DNA of 11,709 nucleotides from positions 1-11,709 of the forward strand of contig JANJSW010000177.1 of NCBI GenBank assembly GCA_024711415.1. Direction: 5' to 3'. The notes under the pieces are model-generated. The model had not been told where the DNA came from and ran no database searches. It saw nothing but the letters and a program-made list of their open reading frames with translations. Shown here one piece after another: positions 1 through 6,624 of this stretch; positions within the stretch are counted from its first letter, which is position 1; each line of letters starts with the position of its first letter. The translations under genes and the position numbers were made by a program. The stretch is from Thermomonas sp. (GTDB taxonomy: Bacteria; Pseudomonadota; Gammaproteobacteria; Xanthomonadales; Xanthomonadaceae).

Positions 1-735
1 GAGCGCGAGCGCCTGACCCTGGAGCGGATGCGTCAGCACGGCATCGTGCTGGGGCTGGTCAGCGGCCCCGATGCGGCCATGGCCAGCATGCGGCGCGCGG
101 GGGGCGACAACACCATCTGGGCGGGCGCGTTCCTCGACGACGGGCGCACGCCGCTGCCGCCGGTCGAGGTGTTGCGCAAGGCGTTCACCAATGGCGATCT
201 GAAGGTGATGGGCGAGATCGGGGCGCAGTACCACGGGCTGAACCCCAGCGATGCGTGGTTCGAGCCCTACCTGGCACTGGCCGAAGAACTCGACATCCCC
301 GTCGGCATCCACACCGGCCTGGCGCCGCCGGGCACGCCGTATGGCTGCTGCCCGGGCTTCAGCGTCGACCTCGGCAACCCGATGCGGCTGGAGCCGATGC
401 TCAAGCGCCATCCCAAACTGCGGGTGTGGCTGATGCATGCCGGCTGGCCCTACCTGCAGGAAACCAAGGCCATCCTTTACATGTACCCGCAGGTGCACGC
501 CGACCTGTCGGTGATCAACTGGATCATCCCGCGGCAGGAGTTCCATGACTACCTGCGCGCGCTGATGACCGCCGGGATGGGCGATCGGCTGATGTTCGGC
601 TCCGACCAGATGGTCTGGCCGGAAGCGATCACGCAGGCCGTGGAGGGCATCGACAGCGCCGCGTTCCTGAGTCCGGCGCAGAAGCGCGCGATCTTCCACG
701 ACAACGCGGCGCGGTTCCTGCGGCTCGACAGATAG
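1..735 (+). CDS. Amidohydrolase (Amidohydro_2-like TIM-barrel metal hydrolase), 5' end outside the window
   Basis: The frame is open from base 1 to a TAG at 733-735, so 244 C-terminal residues are visible and the start lies to the left. The layout is that of the Amidohydro_2 branch of the metal-dependent hydrolase superfamily, which hydrolyses or decarboxylates small substrates at a metal centre inside a TIM barrel. Visible metal-site candidates are His in the GIHTG motif (codon 310-312), His in LMHAGWP (codon 436-438) and Asp in FGSDQ (codon 604-606), each in the expected order. The N-terminal HxH metal pair should lie in the missing part. The C-terminal helix (AIFHDNAARFLRL) is typical, since many members end with an FxxNAxRFL-type stretch. 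The substrate cannot be told. There is no obvious co-transcribed partner: the next gene has its own promoter. The family call is firm, the function open. Confidence 0.85.
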   Translation, partial: ERERLTLERMRQHGIVLGLVSGPDAAMASMRRAGGDNTIWAGAFLDDGRTPLPPVEVLRKAFTNGDLKVMGEIGAQYHGLNPSDAWFEPYLALAEELDIPVGIHTGLAPPGTPYGCCPGFSVDLGNPMRLEPMLKRHPKLRVWLMHAGWPYLQETKAILYMYPQVHADLSVINWIIPRQEFHDYLRALMTAGMGDRLMFGSDQMVWPEAITQAVEGIDSAAFLSPAQKRAIFHDNAARFLRLDR

Positions 736-793
736 GTCGCACGCTGTCGGCATTGCGTGGAGGCGTGCGGCCGCGCTGGGCCGCGGGCGCGGC

Positions 794-802
794 TGCTATC
801 CT
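794..802 (+). promoter_or_regulatory. Extended -10 promoter for the DUF6164-like gene; probably leaderless
   Basis: TGC-TATCCT at 794-802 is an extended -10 box. The predicted transcription start about seven bases downstream falls on the ATG at 809, leaving no room for a Shine-Dalgarno sequence, and none is visible. No good -35 is seen at normal spacing, as expected when the TGn extension is used. Xanthomonads are known to use such -10 boxes and leaderless transcripts; that this one is leaderless is inferred from spacing alone. Confidence 0.55.
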
Positions 803-808
803 CGCGCC

Positions 809-1174
809 ATGGCGAAGCTGCTGATGAACCTGCGCAACGTGCCCGACGACGAGGCCGATGAAGTGCGCGCGCTGCTCGATGAGCACCGGGTCGAGTACTA
901 CGAAACCAAACCCAGCCGCTGGGGGATTTCCTTCGGCGGAATCTGGCTGCGCGACGAGTCCGGGTTCGCGGCGGCGAAGCAGTTGCTGGCCACCTACCAG
1001 CAAGGGCGCCAGCAGCGCGCCCGCGCCGAGCGCGAAGCTGCCGAGCGCGACGGCACCGCGGAGACGTTCTGGTCGGTCGTGCGCGCGGAGCCGGGACGGG
1101 TGGCGCTGGTGGTCGTCGGCATCCTGTTCACGCTGGCGCTGTTCGCGCTGCCGATGATCCTGCTGCGCGGCTGA
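809..1174 (+). CDS. DUF6164-like small membrane-anchored protein
   Basis: This 121-residue protein has a soluble N-terminal part (about 1-65, starting MAKLLMNLRNVPDDEADEVR) followed by a charged, Arg/Glu/Ala-rich and probably helical stretch (about 66-83). A single hydrophobic segment (about 97-117) is followed only by LLRG, so it looks like a tail-anchored inner-membrane protein with the soluble domain in the cytoplasm. The pattern of an N-terminal strand, a helix with DEADEVRALLDEH, and then the WGIS..GIWLRDE motif fits the DUF6164 family of Xanthomonas relatives, recalled from memory. The soluble part may have a small ferredoxin-like signal-transducing fold; that is inference. No function is known. 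The start is fixed by the -10 box just upstream. It is not obviously in an operon with either neighbour, since a separate promoter and riboswitch follow. Confidence 0.8.
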   Translation: MAKLLMNLRNVPDDEADEVRALLDEHRVEYYETKPSRWGISFGGIWLRDESGFAAAKQLLATYQQGRQQRARAEREAAERDGTAETFWSVVRAEPGRVALVVVGILFTLALFALPMILLRG

Positions 1175-1220
1175 AGCCGCTGCGGCGTCGGCACCGTCGA
1201 GTACCCGGCTGCCGGCCCGC

Positions 1221-1229
1221 TGTTACAAT
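1221..1229 (+). promoter_or_regulatory. Extended -10 promoter for the manganese riboswitch-exporter transcript
   Basis: TGT-TACAAT at 1221-1229 is a near-consensus extended -10 element. It predicts a start at about 1235-1236, which is exactly where the 5' strand of the riboswitch P1 helix begins. No convincing -35 is seen around 1201-1206. The fit between predicted start and aptamer edge supports both calls. Confidence 0.6.
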
Positions 1230-1234
1230 GGCCC

Positions 1235-1406
1235 GGTCATTGGGGAGTAGCCGCTCTTCGTCGCGAAGAGGCCCACGTCAACACACTTGGCCCACAGGCC
1301 ATGGCGCGGGCGGTTCCCATGCTTGGCAAGACCTTTGACCACTGCGCTCCGAGATGGCCGGGGATGCGCCGTGGTCATGTGTCCGTTGCCCGGCCCTGGA
1401 AAGTCC
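1235..1406 (+). ncRNA. yybP-ykoY manganese riboswitch and expression platform
   Basis: The hallmark GGGGAGTAGCC (1242-1252) opens the element. It is followed by a P2 hairpin (1254-1260 pairing with 1264-1270), the conserved TCAACACACTTGG stretch (about 1278-1290) and the 3' signature GGCAAGACCTTTGACC (1325-1340). Both ends match the well-known E. coli alx and mntP leaders as recalled. P1 can form from GGTCA 1235-1239 with TGACC 1336-1340. This class binds Mn2+ and switches on Mn export genes, which fits the exporter directly downstream. The same 3' P1 strand can instead pair with GTGGTCA 1371-1377, extended by GCGC 1344-1347 with 1366-1369. A further helix, GGCCGGG 1356-1362 with CCCGGCC 1389-1395, is mutually exclusive with that hairpin unless a pseudoknot forms. 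No U-tract follows, so control of translation looks likelier than termination. Confidence 0.92.
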
Positions 1407-1985
1407 ATGGAATCACTGCTCGTCTCCACCGGCGTCGTCGCGCTCGCCGAAATCGGCGACAAGACCCAGCTGCTCGCCTTCATCCTCGCCGCGCGCTTCA
1501 GGAAGCCGGTGCCGATCATCCTTGGCATCCTCGCGGCGACCATCGTCAACCACGGCCTCGCGGGCGCGCTGGGGGCGTGGATCACCGCCACGCTGACGCC
1601 CGAGGTGCTGCGCTGGGTGCTGGGCCTGTCGTTCATCGGCATGGCGATCTGGACCCTGATCCCGGACAAGATCGAGGAAGAGGAAACCCGGATTGCCGGC
1701 AAGTTCGGCGTGTTCGGCGCCACGCTGGTCACCTTTTTCCTGGCCGAGATGGGCGACAAGACCCAGATCGCCACCGTGGCGATGGCGGCGCACTACGCCA
1801 CGCCGCTGCTGGTGGTGGTTGGCACCACGCTGGGCATGTTGATCGCGGACGTGCCGGCGGTGTTCATCGGCGACAAGCTGGCCAACCGCATCCCGATGAA
1901 GCTGGTGCATTCGATCGCCGCAGGCATCTTCGCGCTGCTCGGCGTTGCCACCCTGCTGGGGGCGGGGGCCAAGCTGGGGTTCTAG
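1407..1985 (+). CDS. mneA: UPF0016/GDT1/TMEM165 family manganese exporter (MneA-like)
   Basis: This 192-residue polytopic membrane protein carries the two family signatures EIGDKTQ (residues 15-21) and EMGDKTQ (114-120), in the inverted-repeat arrangement of two three-helix halves. The acidic residues of these motifs line the cation path. Family members move Mn2+ or Ca2+ across membranes; the Vibrio cholerae member MneA exports Mn2+. The yybP-ykoY riboswitch in front of it makes Mn2+ export from the cytoplasm the best reading. The central loop is charged (residues 86-97, DKIEEEETRIAG) and probably cytoplasmic. Upstream in-frame ATGs, for example at 1287, lie inside the riboswitch; ATG 1407 with GGAAAG at 1398-1403 starts the protein just before the first signature and gives the usual family length. 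It ends 48 bases from the convergent GGDEF gene. Confidence 0.93.
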   Translation: MESLLVSTGVVALAEIGDKTQLLAFILAARFRKPVPIILGILAATIVNHGLAGALGAWITATLTPEVLRWVLGLSFIGMAIWTLIPDKIEEEETRIAGKFGVFGATLVTFFLAEMGDKTQIATVAMAAHYATPLLVVVGTTLGMLIADVPAVFIGDKLANRIPMKLVHSIAAGIFALLGVATLLGAGAKLGF

Positions 1986-2033
1986 CGCGTCGCCGGGGCT
2001 GCGCTAGCCTTGCGACAAGGGCGCGGGGCGGTG

Positions 2034-3431
2034 TCAGAGCACCGAGGAAATCGTGGTGACCTGGTTCTCGCAGGCGCGGTCGCGGCCACTCGACTTGGCC
2101 GCGTACAGCGCCGTATCGGCGCGCGCGATCAGGGCGGCGGCGCTGTCGCCGGGATGGGAATTGGTGATGCCGATGCTGGCGGTCACCGGGCGGTGCGGCC
2201 ATTCCTGTGCATGGAAGGCCTGCAGCAGGCGATTGGCCGTGCGCCGCGCGCCAATCATGTCGGTGCCGGGAAGGATCACCGCGAATTCCTCGCCGCCGAA
2301 GCGTGCGGCGATGTCCTGCGGGCGCAGCGCGCCGAGCAGGACCTGGCCGGTGACCTGCAGCGCGCGGTCGCCGGCAAGGTGGCCGAAGTCGTCGTTGAAT
2401 CGCTTGAAGTGGTCCAGGTCGATCATCAGCAGGGTGAAGCCGTGGTCGCTCTCGCGGTGGCCCAGCAGCATGCGCTCCAGGGCTTCGTCGAAGCCGCGGC
2501 GGTTCACCAACCGGGTCAGCGCGTCGGTATAGGCCGCGTCCTGGAACCGCTCGGATTTCTGCCGCTGATGATCCAGGTGGTGCAGCAGCCAGGCCATGCC
2601 GATGACCATCGCGCTGGCACCGACGCCGCTCAGGTAGCCGACCGCGGCAATTACCTCGGCATGGGTCCAGCCCAGCAGCTGTTCAGCCGCGCGGATGGAG
2701 ATGGCCAGCAGCGGCGGCATCAGCAGCGCAGGAATCGCGGCCCATCGCAGCAGCAGGGCGCCGGGGCTGTCGGCATACGCCACCCGCATGATGCCCATCG
2801 GTTTTTGCAGGACCAGCCAGCCCAGCGTGCCAAACAGCAGCAAAACGGCGGTGGGAACGGCCACCGGCAGCACCTGGATGACGCCTATGCGGTAGCCGTA
2901 CCCCGCCATCGTCAGGGATAAAGCACCTAGCGACAGCAACAGGCCGGCCAGCAGGTGGGTCAGCCGCGGCATGCGTTGCTGGCTGACCAGCATCCCCTGC
3001 AGCCCCATCAGGATGAAGGCCATCGCGGTCATCTGCGACATCCGTCCTGGCGGATTGCCATGAGCTGCGGCTTCCGGGTCGGCGAACAGGTGGTCGATGA
3101 ATAGGTCGACGCCGGCGATGTATTCCAGCAGCGAGGCGGTGCCGAGCAGCAGCATCAGCAGGTTCGGCAGGAAACAGGCAAGGCCGCCGCGCGGGCGCCT
3201 GGCGCAGCCCAGCAGGGCCAGCCCGCCTGCAAGGAAGGCGATGGCAGAGGTGGCCTTCATGCTGGTGGCACCCGTCATCAACCGGGTCAGCGGCGGCAGC
3301 TGCAGGTACCAGCCCAGCAGGACCAGCAGGCCGACGGCCAGCATCGCCCTGCCGGCAAACTCGGCGAGTTTGCGAATCCCGTTGCCGGCGGCGGGAGGCG
3401 CGACTTGCGCGGCGGGTGCTGACGCGTCCAT
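2034..3431 (-). CDS. Membrane diguanylate cyclase (polytopic N-terminal domain + GGDEF)
   Basis: This 465-residue protein probably makes c-di-GMP from two GTP. Residues 28-284 form about eight hydrophobic segments (near 28-44, 61-77, 87-104, 135-150, 157-177, 184-207, 229-247, 258-284). A short linker (285-300) leads to a GGDEF domain (about 300-455). Its key elements are DALTRL (303-308), the metal-binding DLD (338-340), FND (345-347) and GGEEF (379-383). An inhibitory I-site RPQD (370-373) lies exactly five residues before GGEEF, so product inhibition is likely. The membrane part looks duplicated: M58...A63-x-A-F66...G70-L and M131...A136-x-A-F139...G143-L repeat with a constant offset of 73. 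Similar M-x-N/S-T-A-x-A-F modules are remembered from sensor kinases and GGDEF proteins, but the ligand is unknown. It starts 39 bases after the PAS-GGDEF-EAL stop on the same strand, so co-transcription is likely. The ribosome site is weak. Confidence 0.9.
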   Translation of the reverse strand: MDASAPAAQVAPPAAGNGIRKLAEFAGRAMLAVGLLVLLGWYLQLPPLTRLMTGATSMKATSAIAFLAGGLALLGCARRPRGGLACFLPNLLMLLLGTASLLEYIAGVDLFIDHLFADPEAAAHGNPPGRMSQMTAMAFILMGLQGMLVSQQRMPRLTHLLAGLLLSLGALSLTMAGYGYRIGVIQVLPVAVPTAVLLLFGTLGWLVLQKPMGIMRVAYADSPGALLLRWAAIPALLMPPLLAISIRAAEQLLGWTHAEVIAAVGYLSGVGASAMVIGMAWLLHHLDHQRQKSERFQDAAYTDALTRLVNRRGFDEALERMLLGHRESDHGFTLLMIDLDHFKRFNDDFGHLAGDRALQVTGQVLLGALRPQDIAARFGGEEFAVILPGTDMIGARRTANRLLQAFHAQEWPHRPVTASIGITNSHPGDSAAALIARADTALYAAKSSGRDRACENQVTTISSVL

Positions 3432-3470
3432 TGCGCCCGATACTGTCAGAAAATCGAGCCGGATGGCGGG

Positions 3471-5642
3471 TTACGGGGCTTGGCTGCCGTGCGCACACGC
3501 GGCAGGTACAAGCGGCACTGGTTTGTGCACGCCGTAGCCCTGCGCGTAGTCCACGCCCAAGGCGGCCAGCAGGTGGGCGGTTTCGGCATCCTCGACGTAC
3601 TCGGCCACGGTGCGGATGCCCATCGCGCCGGCGACCCGCGCGATCGCTTCCACCATCGCCGCGTCCACCGGGTCGTTGCGCAGGTTGCGGATGAAGATGC
3701 CGTCGATCTTCAGGTAGTCCACCGGCAGGTGTTTGAGGTAGCCGAACGAGGACATGCCGCTGCCGAAGTCATCCAGTGCAAAGCGGAAGCCGAGGCCGCG
3801 CAGCGTGTGCAGCATGCGGGTGGTGAGCGCCAGGTCGTGCACCGCCGCGGTTTCGGTGATCTCGAAGCAGATCTCCCCGGGTGCGAACGGGTGGGCCAGC
3901 AGCAGCTCCTCCACGAACGCCACCAGCCGCTCGTCGCTGAGGGTGCGCCCGGACAGGTTGACCGACAGCGAAGTGCGCGCGCGCGTGGCCGGGTCCAGCG
4001 CGGCTAGATGTCGGAACGCGGTGGCGATGACGAAGCGGTCCACCGCCGGCATCACCCCGTAGCGCTCGGCGGCCTGGATGAACGCCATCGGCGGGACCAT
4101 GGCGCCGTCACGGTCGCGCAACCGCACCAGCAGCTCCATGCGTTCGCGCGGATCGGCGCCGGGGGCCAGTGCAACGATGCGCTGCGCATGCACCAGCATG
4201 CGGTTCTCCGCCAGGGCTTCGCGCAGGTGGCTGACCCAGTCCATCTCGCGGCGGCGTTCCAGCAGTTCCTGATCGTCCAGGCCGTGTACCTGCACGCGGT
4301 TGCGGCCCTTGTCCTTGGCCAGCAGGCAGGCGGCATCGGCGGCGCGGAGGGCTTCGCTCATGTTGCCGATTTCGCGGCCGAAGGTGACCACGCCGACGCT
4401 GGCGCTGCAGCCGAAGCGTCGGTTGTCGTGGACGAATTCCACCGCCTCCACCGCTTCGCGCAGCTGTTCCGCCAATGCATTGGCCTGCTCGCGGCCGGTG
4501 TTTTCCAGCAGCAGGCCGAACTCGTCGCCGCCCAGCCGGGACAGCGTGTGCGCGTCCGGCATGCGTGCCAGCAGCACGTCGGCGATCTGGCGCAGCATGG
4601 CGTCGCCGGCCGCGTGGCCGCAGGTGTCGTTCACGACCTTGAACTGGTCCAGGTCAAGGTACAGCAGCGAATGCGGCAGGTCCTCCGTGCGCTGGGCCTC
4701 CACGGCGCGGGTCAGCCGTTGTTCGAACTCGCGGCGGCTGAGCAGCCCGGTGAGGGAGTCGTGGGCGGCCTGGTAGGCCACCTTGGTGGCGAGCGCATGC
4801 GCCTCGGTGACATCGTGCCCCTGCACGAAGATGCCGGAGACCTGGCCGTCCTCGTCCATGATCGGCTGGTAGATGAAATCGATGTGGCGCTGCACCGGCG
4901 GGGCGTCCGGCTCGGGCTGCAGCAGGATCGGCATGGCCCGCCCGATGAATGGCTCGCCGCTGGCAAAGACCTGGTCCAGCAGTTCGTAGAAGCCCTGGCC
5001 GGCCAACTCGGGCAGCGCCTCGCGCACAGGCTTGCCGATGATGTCGCGATGGCCGACCAGTTGGTAATAGGCGTTGTTCACCAGCTCGAACACATGGCTG
5101 GGGCCATGCCCCACGGCCACGAAACCAGGCGCCTGTTGCATGAGTTGGCGGAAACGCTGGCGTTCGCGCGCCAGCTGCGCACCGATCTGTCGTGCCGGGC
5201 CATCCCGGATCGGGTCAGCGCCGGACTCGGCCTCCAGTACGTGGCGGGTGAGGTCGATGGGACAGGCCAGCAGTGCACGCACGCGCCCGGCCGCGTCCTC
5301 AAGCGGTATGACGTGCACCGTCCAATAGCGGTCCAGCCACCGCCGCCGGTCGCCTGCTGCGCCCGGCAGGGGGTAGTGCAGCAGCGGCAGGCTCTCGGCC
5401 TGCCCGCGTTCGAGCACCCGCGAGAACAGGGCGCGCAGTTCGCGCGCCGATTCCGGGGTGCGGGCGGGGAGGGCATCGAAGAAATACCGGTTGGTGAAGT
5501 CGTTCACGCTGGCGCCCACCAGCGCCATCCAGGCCGGGTTGACTTCGAGGATGCGCAGGTCGCGCGAGAGCACTGCATACGCGTTGGGGGATGCCATCAG
5601 CATCCGCTGGTAATCCAGGCGCGGACTCGGAGCTGCGTCCAT
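3471..5642 (-). CDS. PAS-PAS-GGDEF-EAL bifunctional c-di-GMP protein
   Basis: This protein has 723 residues from the chosen start. Order: PAS 1 (about 13-133), PAS 2 (about 163-283, ending GQVSGIFVQGHDVTE), GGDEF (288-453) and EAL (468-713). The GGDEF part keeps DLDQFKVVND (from D330) and GGDEF (371-375). The canonical I-site position reads P-D-A-H, so the inhibition site looks lost, although an RMPD sits two residues upstream. The EAL signature is ELL, but all expected catalytic residues are present at the spacing of active phosphodiesterases: E503, N562, E594, D624/D625, K645, E681, Q701. Degradation of c-di-GMP to pGpG is therefore plausible, with the cyclase half active or acting as a GTP sensor. 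There are no membrane helices; the PAS domains probably sense a cytoplasmic cue. An ATG at 5738 would add 32 unusual residues across a possible promoter, so 5642 is preferred. It is probably the first gene of an operon. Confidence 0.9.
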   Translation of the reverse strand: MDAAPSPRLDYQRMLMASPNAYAVLSRDLRILEVNPAWMALVGASVNDFTNRYFFDALPARTPESARELRALFSRVLERGQAESLPLLHYPLPGAAGDRRRWLDRYWTVHVIPLEDAAGRVRALLACPIDLTRHVLEAESGADPIRDGPARQIGAQLARERQRFRQLMQQAPGFVAVGHGPSHVFELVNNAYYQLVGHRDIIGKPVREALPELAGQGFYELLDQVFASGEPFIGRAMPILLQPEPDAPPVQRHIDFIYQPIMDEDGQVSGIFVQGHDVTEAHALATKVAYQAAHDSLTGLLSRREFEQRLTRAVEAQRTEDLPHSLLYLDLDQFKVVNDTCGHAAGDAMLRQIADVLLARMPDAHTLSRLGGDEFGLLLENTGREQANALAEQLREAVEAVEFVHDNRRFGCSASVGVVTFGREIGNMSEALRAADAACLLAKDKGRNRVQVHGLDDQELLERRREMDWVSHLREALAENRMLVHAQRIVALAPGADPRERMELLVRLRDRDGAMVPPMAFIQAAERYGVMPAVDRFVIATAFRHLAALDPATRARTSLSVNLSGRTLSDERLVAFVEELLLAHPFAPGEICFEITETAAVHDLALTTRMLHTLRGLGFRFALDDFGSGMSSFGYLKHLPVDYLKIDGIFIRNLRNDPVDAAMVEAIARVAGAMGIRTVAEYVEDAETAHLLAALGVDYAQGYGVHKPVPLVPAACAHGSQAP

Positions 5643-5672
5643 CGATGGCGCGATTTCCAGGTGGCCCGGCGT

Positions 5673-5678
5673 TTTATA
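5673..5678 (-). promoter_or_regulatory. Possible -10 box for the PAS-GGDEF-EAL operon
   Basis: On the minus strand TATAAA stands out in a locally AT-richer patch (5671-5686) within GC-rich DNA. It predicts a start near 5666, about 24 bases upstream of the ATG at 5642. No good -35 is visible at normal spacing, so this is tentative. It argues against the longer start at 5738. Confidence 0.35.
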
Positions 5679-5824
5679 CACATATCCGCCAGCGCCGCGC
5701 GTGAAGGCGAATGCGGGCGCGTGGCGGCACCAGGCCACTTCGCGTCCGCTTCACCGGGGCGTCACGCCGCCCCCATCGGGGGCTGCCATCCTTTCACCAT
5801 GCAGGCAGTCGGGAGGGCGACACC

Positions 5825-6379
5825 ATGGAAGCGATGGCGAAGAGGGAAACCACTGATCGTGGGCTTCGGCACTGGCGTGCGGTGGTCTGGGGTGGCGCTG
5901 CGTGCCTGTTGCTTGTGCCGGCGCTGGTGATGCGGCTGTACCCGCAGGCCGGGGTGGACTGGACGGCGCTGGATTTCGCGGTGATGGGGGTGCTGCTGGC
6001 GGCCGTCTGCGGCCTGTACGAATTTGCCGCGTGGCTGGGTGGGTCGCTGGTCTATCGCGCCGGTTTCGGCATCGCGGTGCTGGCCGGATTCCTGACGATC
6101 TGGGTCAATCTGGCGGTCGGCATGCTGGGCAGTGAAGGCAACGTGGCCAACCTGATGTTTGCCGGGGTACTGGGCATCGCCGGGCTGGGCAGTCTGCTGG
6201 CGCGCTTCCGCGCGGCAGGTATGGCGAACGCGATGTTTGCCGCCGCGCTGGCGCAACTGGGCGCGGTGGGCATGGCGATGGCCATCGGCGGCTTCGGCGA
6301 ACGCGAACTGGCGCTGACGGCCTGTTTCGCGCTGCCGTGGCTGCTGGCCGGGGCGCTGTTCCGCTTCGCGGCGCGCTGA
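5825..6379 (+). CDS. Conserved hypothetical six-helix membrane protein
   Basis: This 184-residue protein has about six hydrophobic segments (near 19-38, 48-70, 80-100, 106-126, 131-153 and 160-180) and short loops. The most distinctive stretch is NLAVGMLGSEGNVANLMF (95-112) between helices three and four, with RFRAAGMANAMF following at 127-138. I recall similar membrane proteins of unknown function in other proteobacteria, with the GSExNxANLMF motif conserved, but no named family. The N-terminus is basic (MEAMAKRETTDRGLRHWR), so it should lie in the cytoplasm. The start is fixed by GGAGGG at 5812-5817, seven bases before ATG 5825; longer in-frame starts have no such site. It is divergent from the PAS-GGDEF-EAL gene, with 182 bases between them. 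A 6-bp GC hairpin (5769-5783) lies in that spacer. No function can be assigned. Confidence 0.75.
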   Translation: MEAMAKRETTDRGLRHWRAVVWGGAACLLLVPALVMRLYPQAGVDWTALDFAVMGVLLAAVCGLYEFAAWLGGSLVYRAGFGIAVLAGFLTIWVNLAVGMLGSEGNVANLMFAGVLGIAGLGSLLARFRAAGMANAMFAAALAQLGAVGMAMAIGGFGERELALTACFALPWLLAGALFRFAAR

Positions 6380-6403
6380 CCCCGGCTCCAGCCGAGCGTC
6401 AAC

Positions 6404-6610
6404 TCATTCGGCCGACTTGCGCAGGTGCACGCGCGGGCCGGCCTGCGCCGGCGTCGGTTCCGTCGCGATTTCCGTCACGGATTCGGGTGCTGATTCTGGC
6501 GCGGCGTCGGCGGCACGCGCCTCACGCTTGCGGGCGTCTTTTTCGTCCTGTTTCTTCTTCTTGGCCAGCTCGCGCTGGCGCTTTTCGAACGCATAGTTTG
6601 GCTTTGCCAA
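6404..6610 (-). CDS. Small lysine-rich protein of unknown function, TTG start
   Basis: This 68-residue protein begins AKPNYAFEKRQRELAKKKKQ after the initiator. Its first half is strongly basic and helical (KRQRELAKKKKQDEKDARKRE, residues 10-30 with one break), and the second half is Ala/Pro/Glu-rich and probably disordered. I recall short proteins opening with AKPNYxxEKRQxExAKKKK in several gammaproteobacteria, without a known function; nucleic-acid or ribosome binding is a guess from charge alone. The start is a TTG at 6610: AGGAG (plus-strand 6617-6621) sits six bases before it, and no ATG is suitable. It follows the stop of the 92-residue gene by 14 bases, and that gap holds its ribosome site, so the two are co-transcribed. 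It converges on the membrane protein gene with 24 bases between stops. Confidence 0.75.
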   Translation of the reverse strand: MAKPNYAFEKRQRELAKKKKQDEKDARKREARAADAAPESAPESVTEIATEPTPAQAGPRVHLRKSAE

Positions 6611-6616
6611 CGGGAA

Positions 6617-6621
6617 CTCCT
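6617..6621 (-). promoter_or_regulatory. Ribosome binding site that fixes the TTG start
   Basis: AGGAG on the minus strand, six bases before TTG at 6610 and four bases after the upstream stop codon. It is the only strong site in front of this reading frame and decides the non-ATG start. Confidence 0.7.
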
Positions 6622-6624
6622 GGA

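Noticed and set aside
1287..1406. Longer N-terminus for the manganese exporter
   Set aside because: These bases are the riboswitch and its platform; the family protein starts just before the first EIGDKTQ motif.
1986..2033. CCTTG-CGA-CAAGG hairpin as a terminator between convergent genes
   Set aside because: The stem is only five base pairs and no T-tract follows on either strand.
2010..2921. Plus-strand open frame of 303 codons
   Set aside because: Antisense to the membrane GGDEF gene, with low-complexity Gln/Gly-rich translation and no ribosome site.
5769..5783. GCCCCC-ATC-GGGGGC hairpin as a terminator
   Set aside because: It lies in a divergent promoter region, where no gene ends, and lacks a T-tract.
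4008..5930. Long open frame on the plus strand (640 codons)
   Set aside because: It is antisense to the PAS-PAS-GGDEF-EAL gene; high GC keeps the opposite frame open. The translation is His/Gln/Ala-rich without domains.
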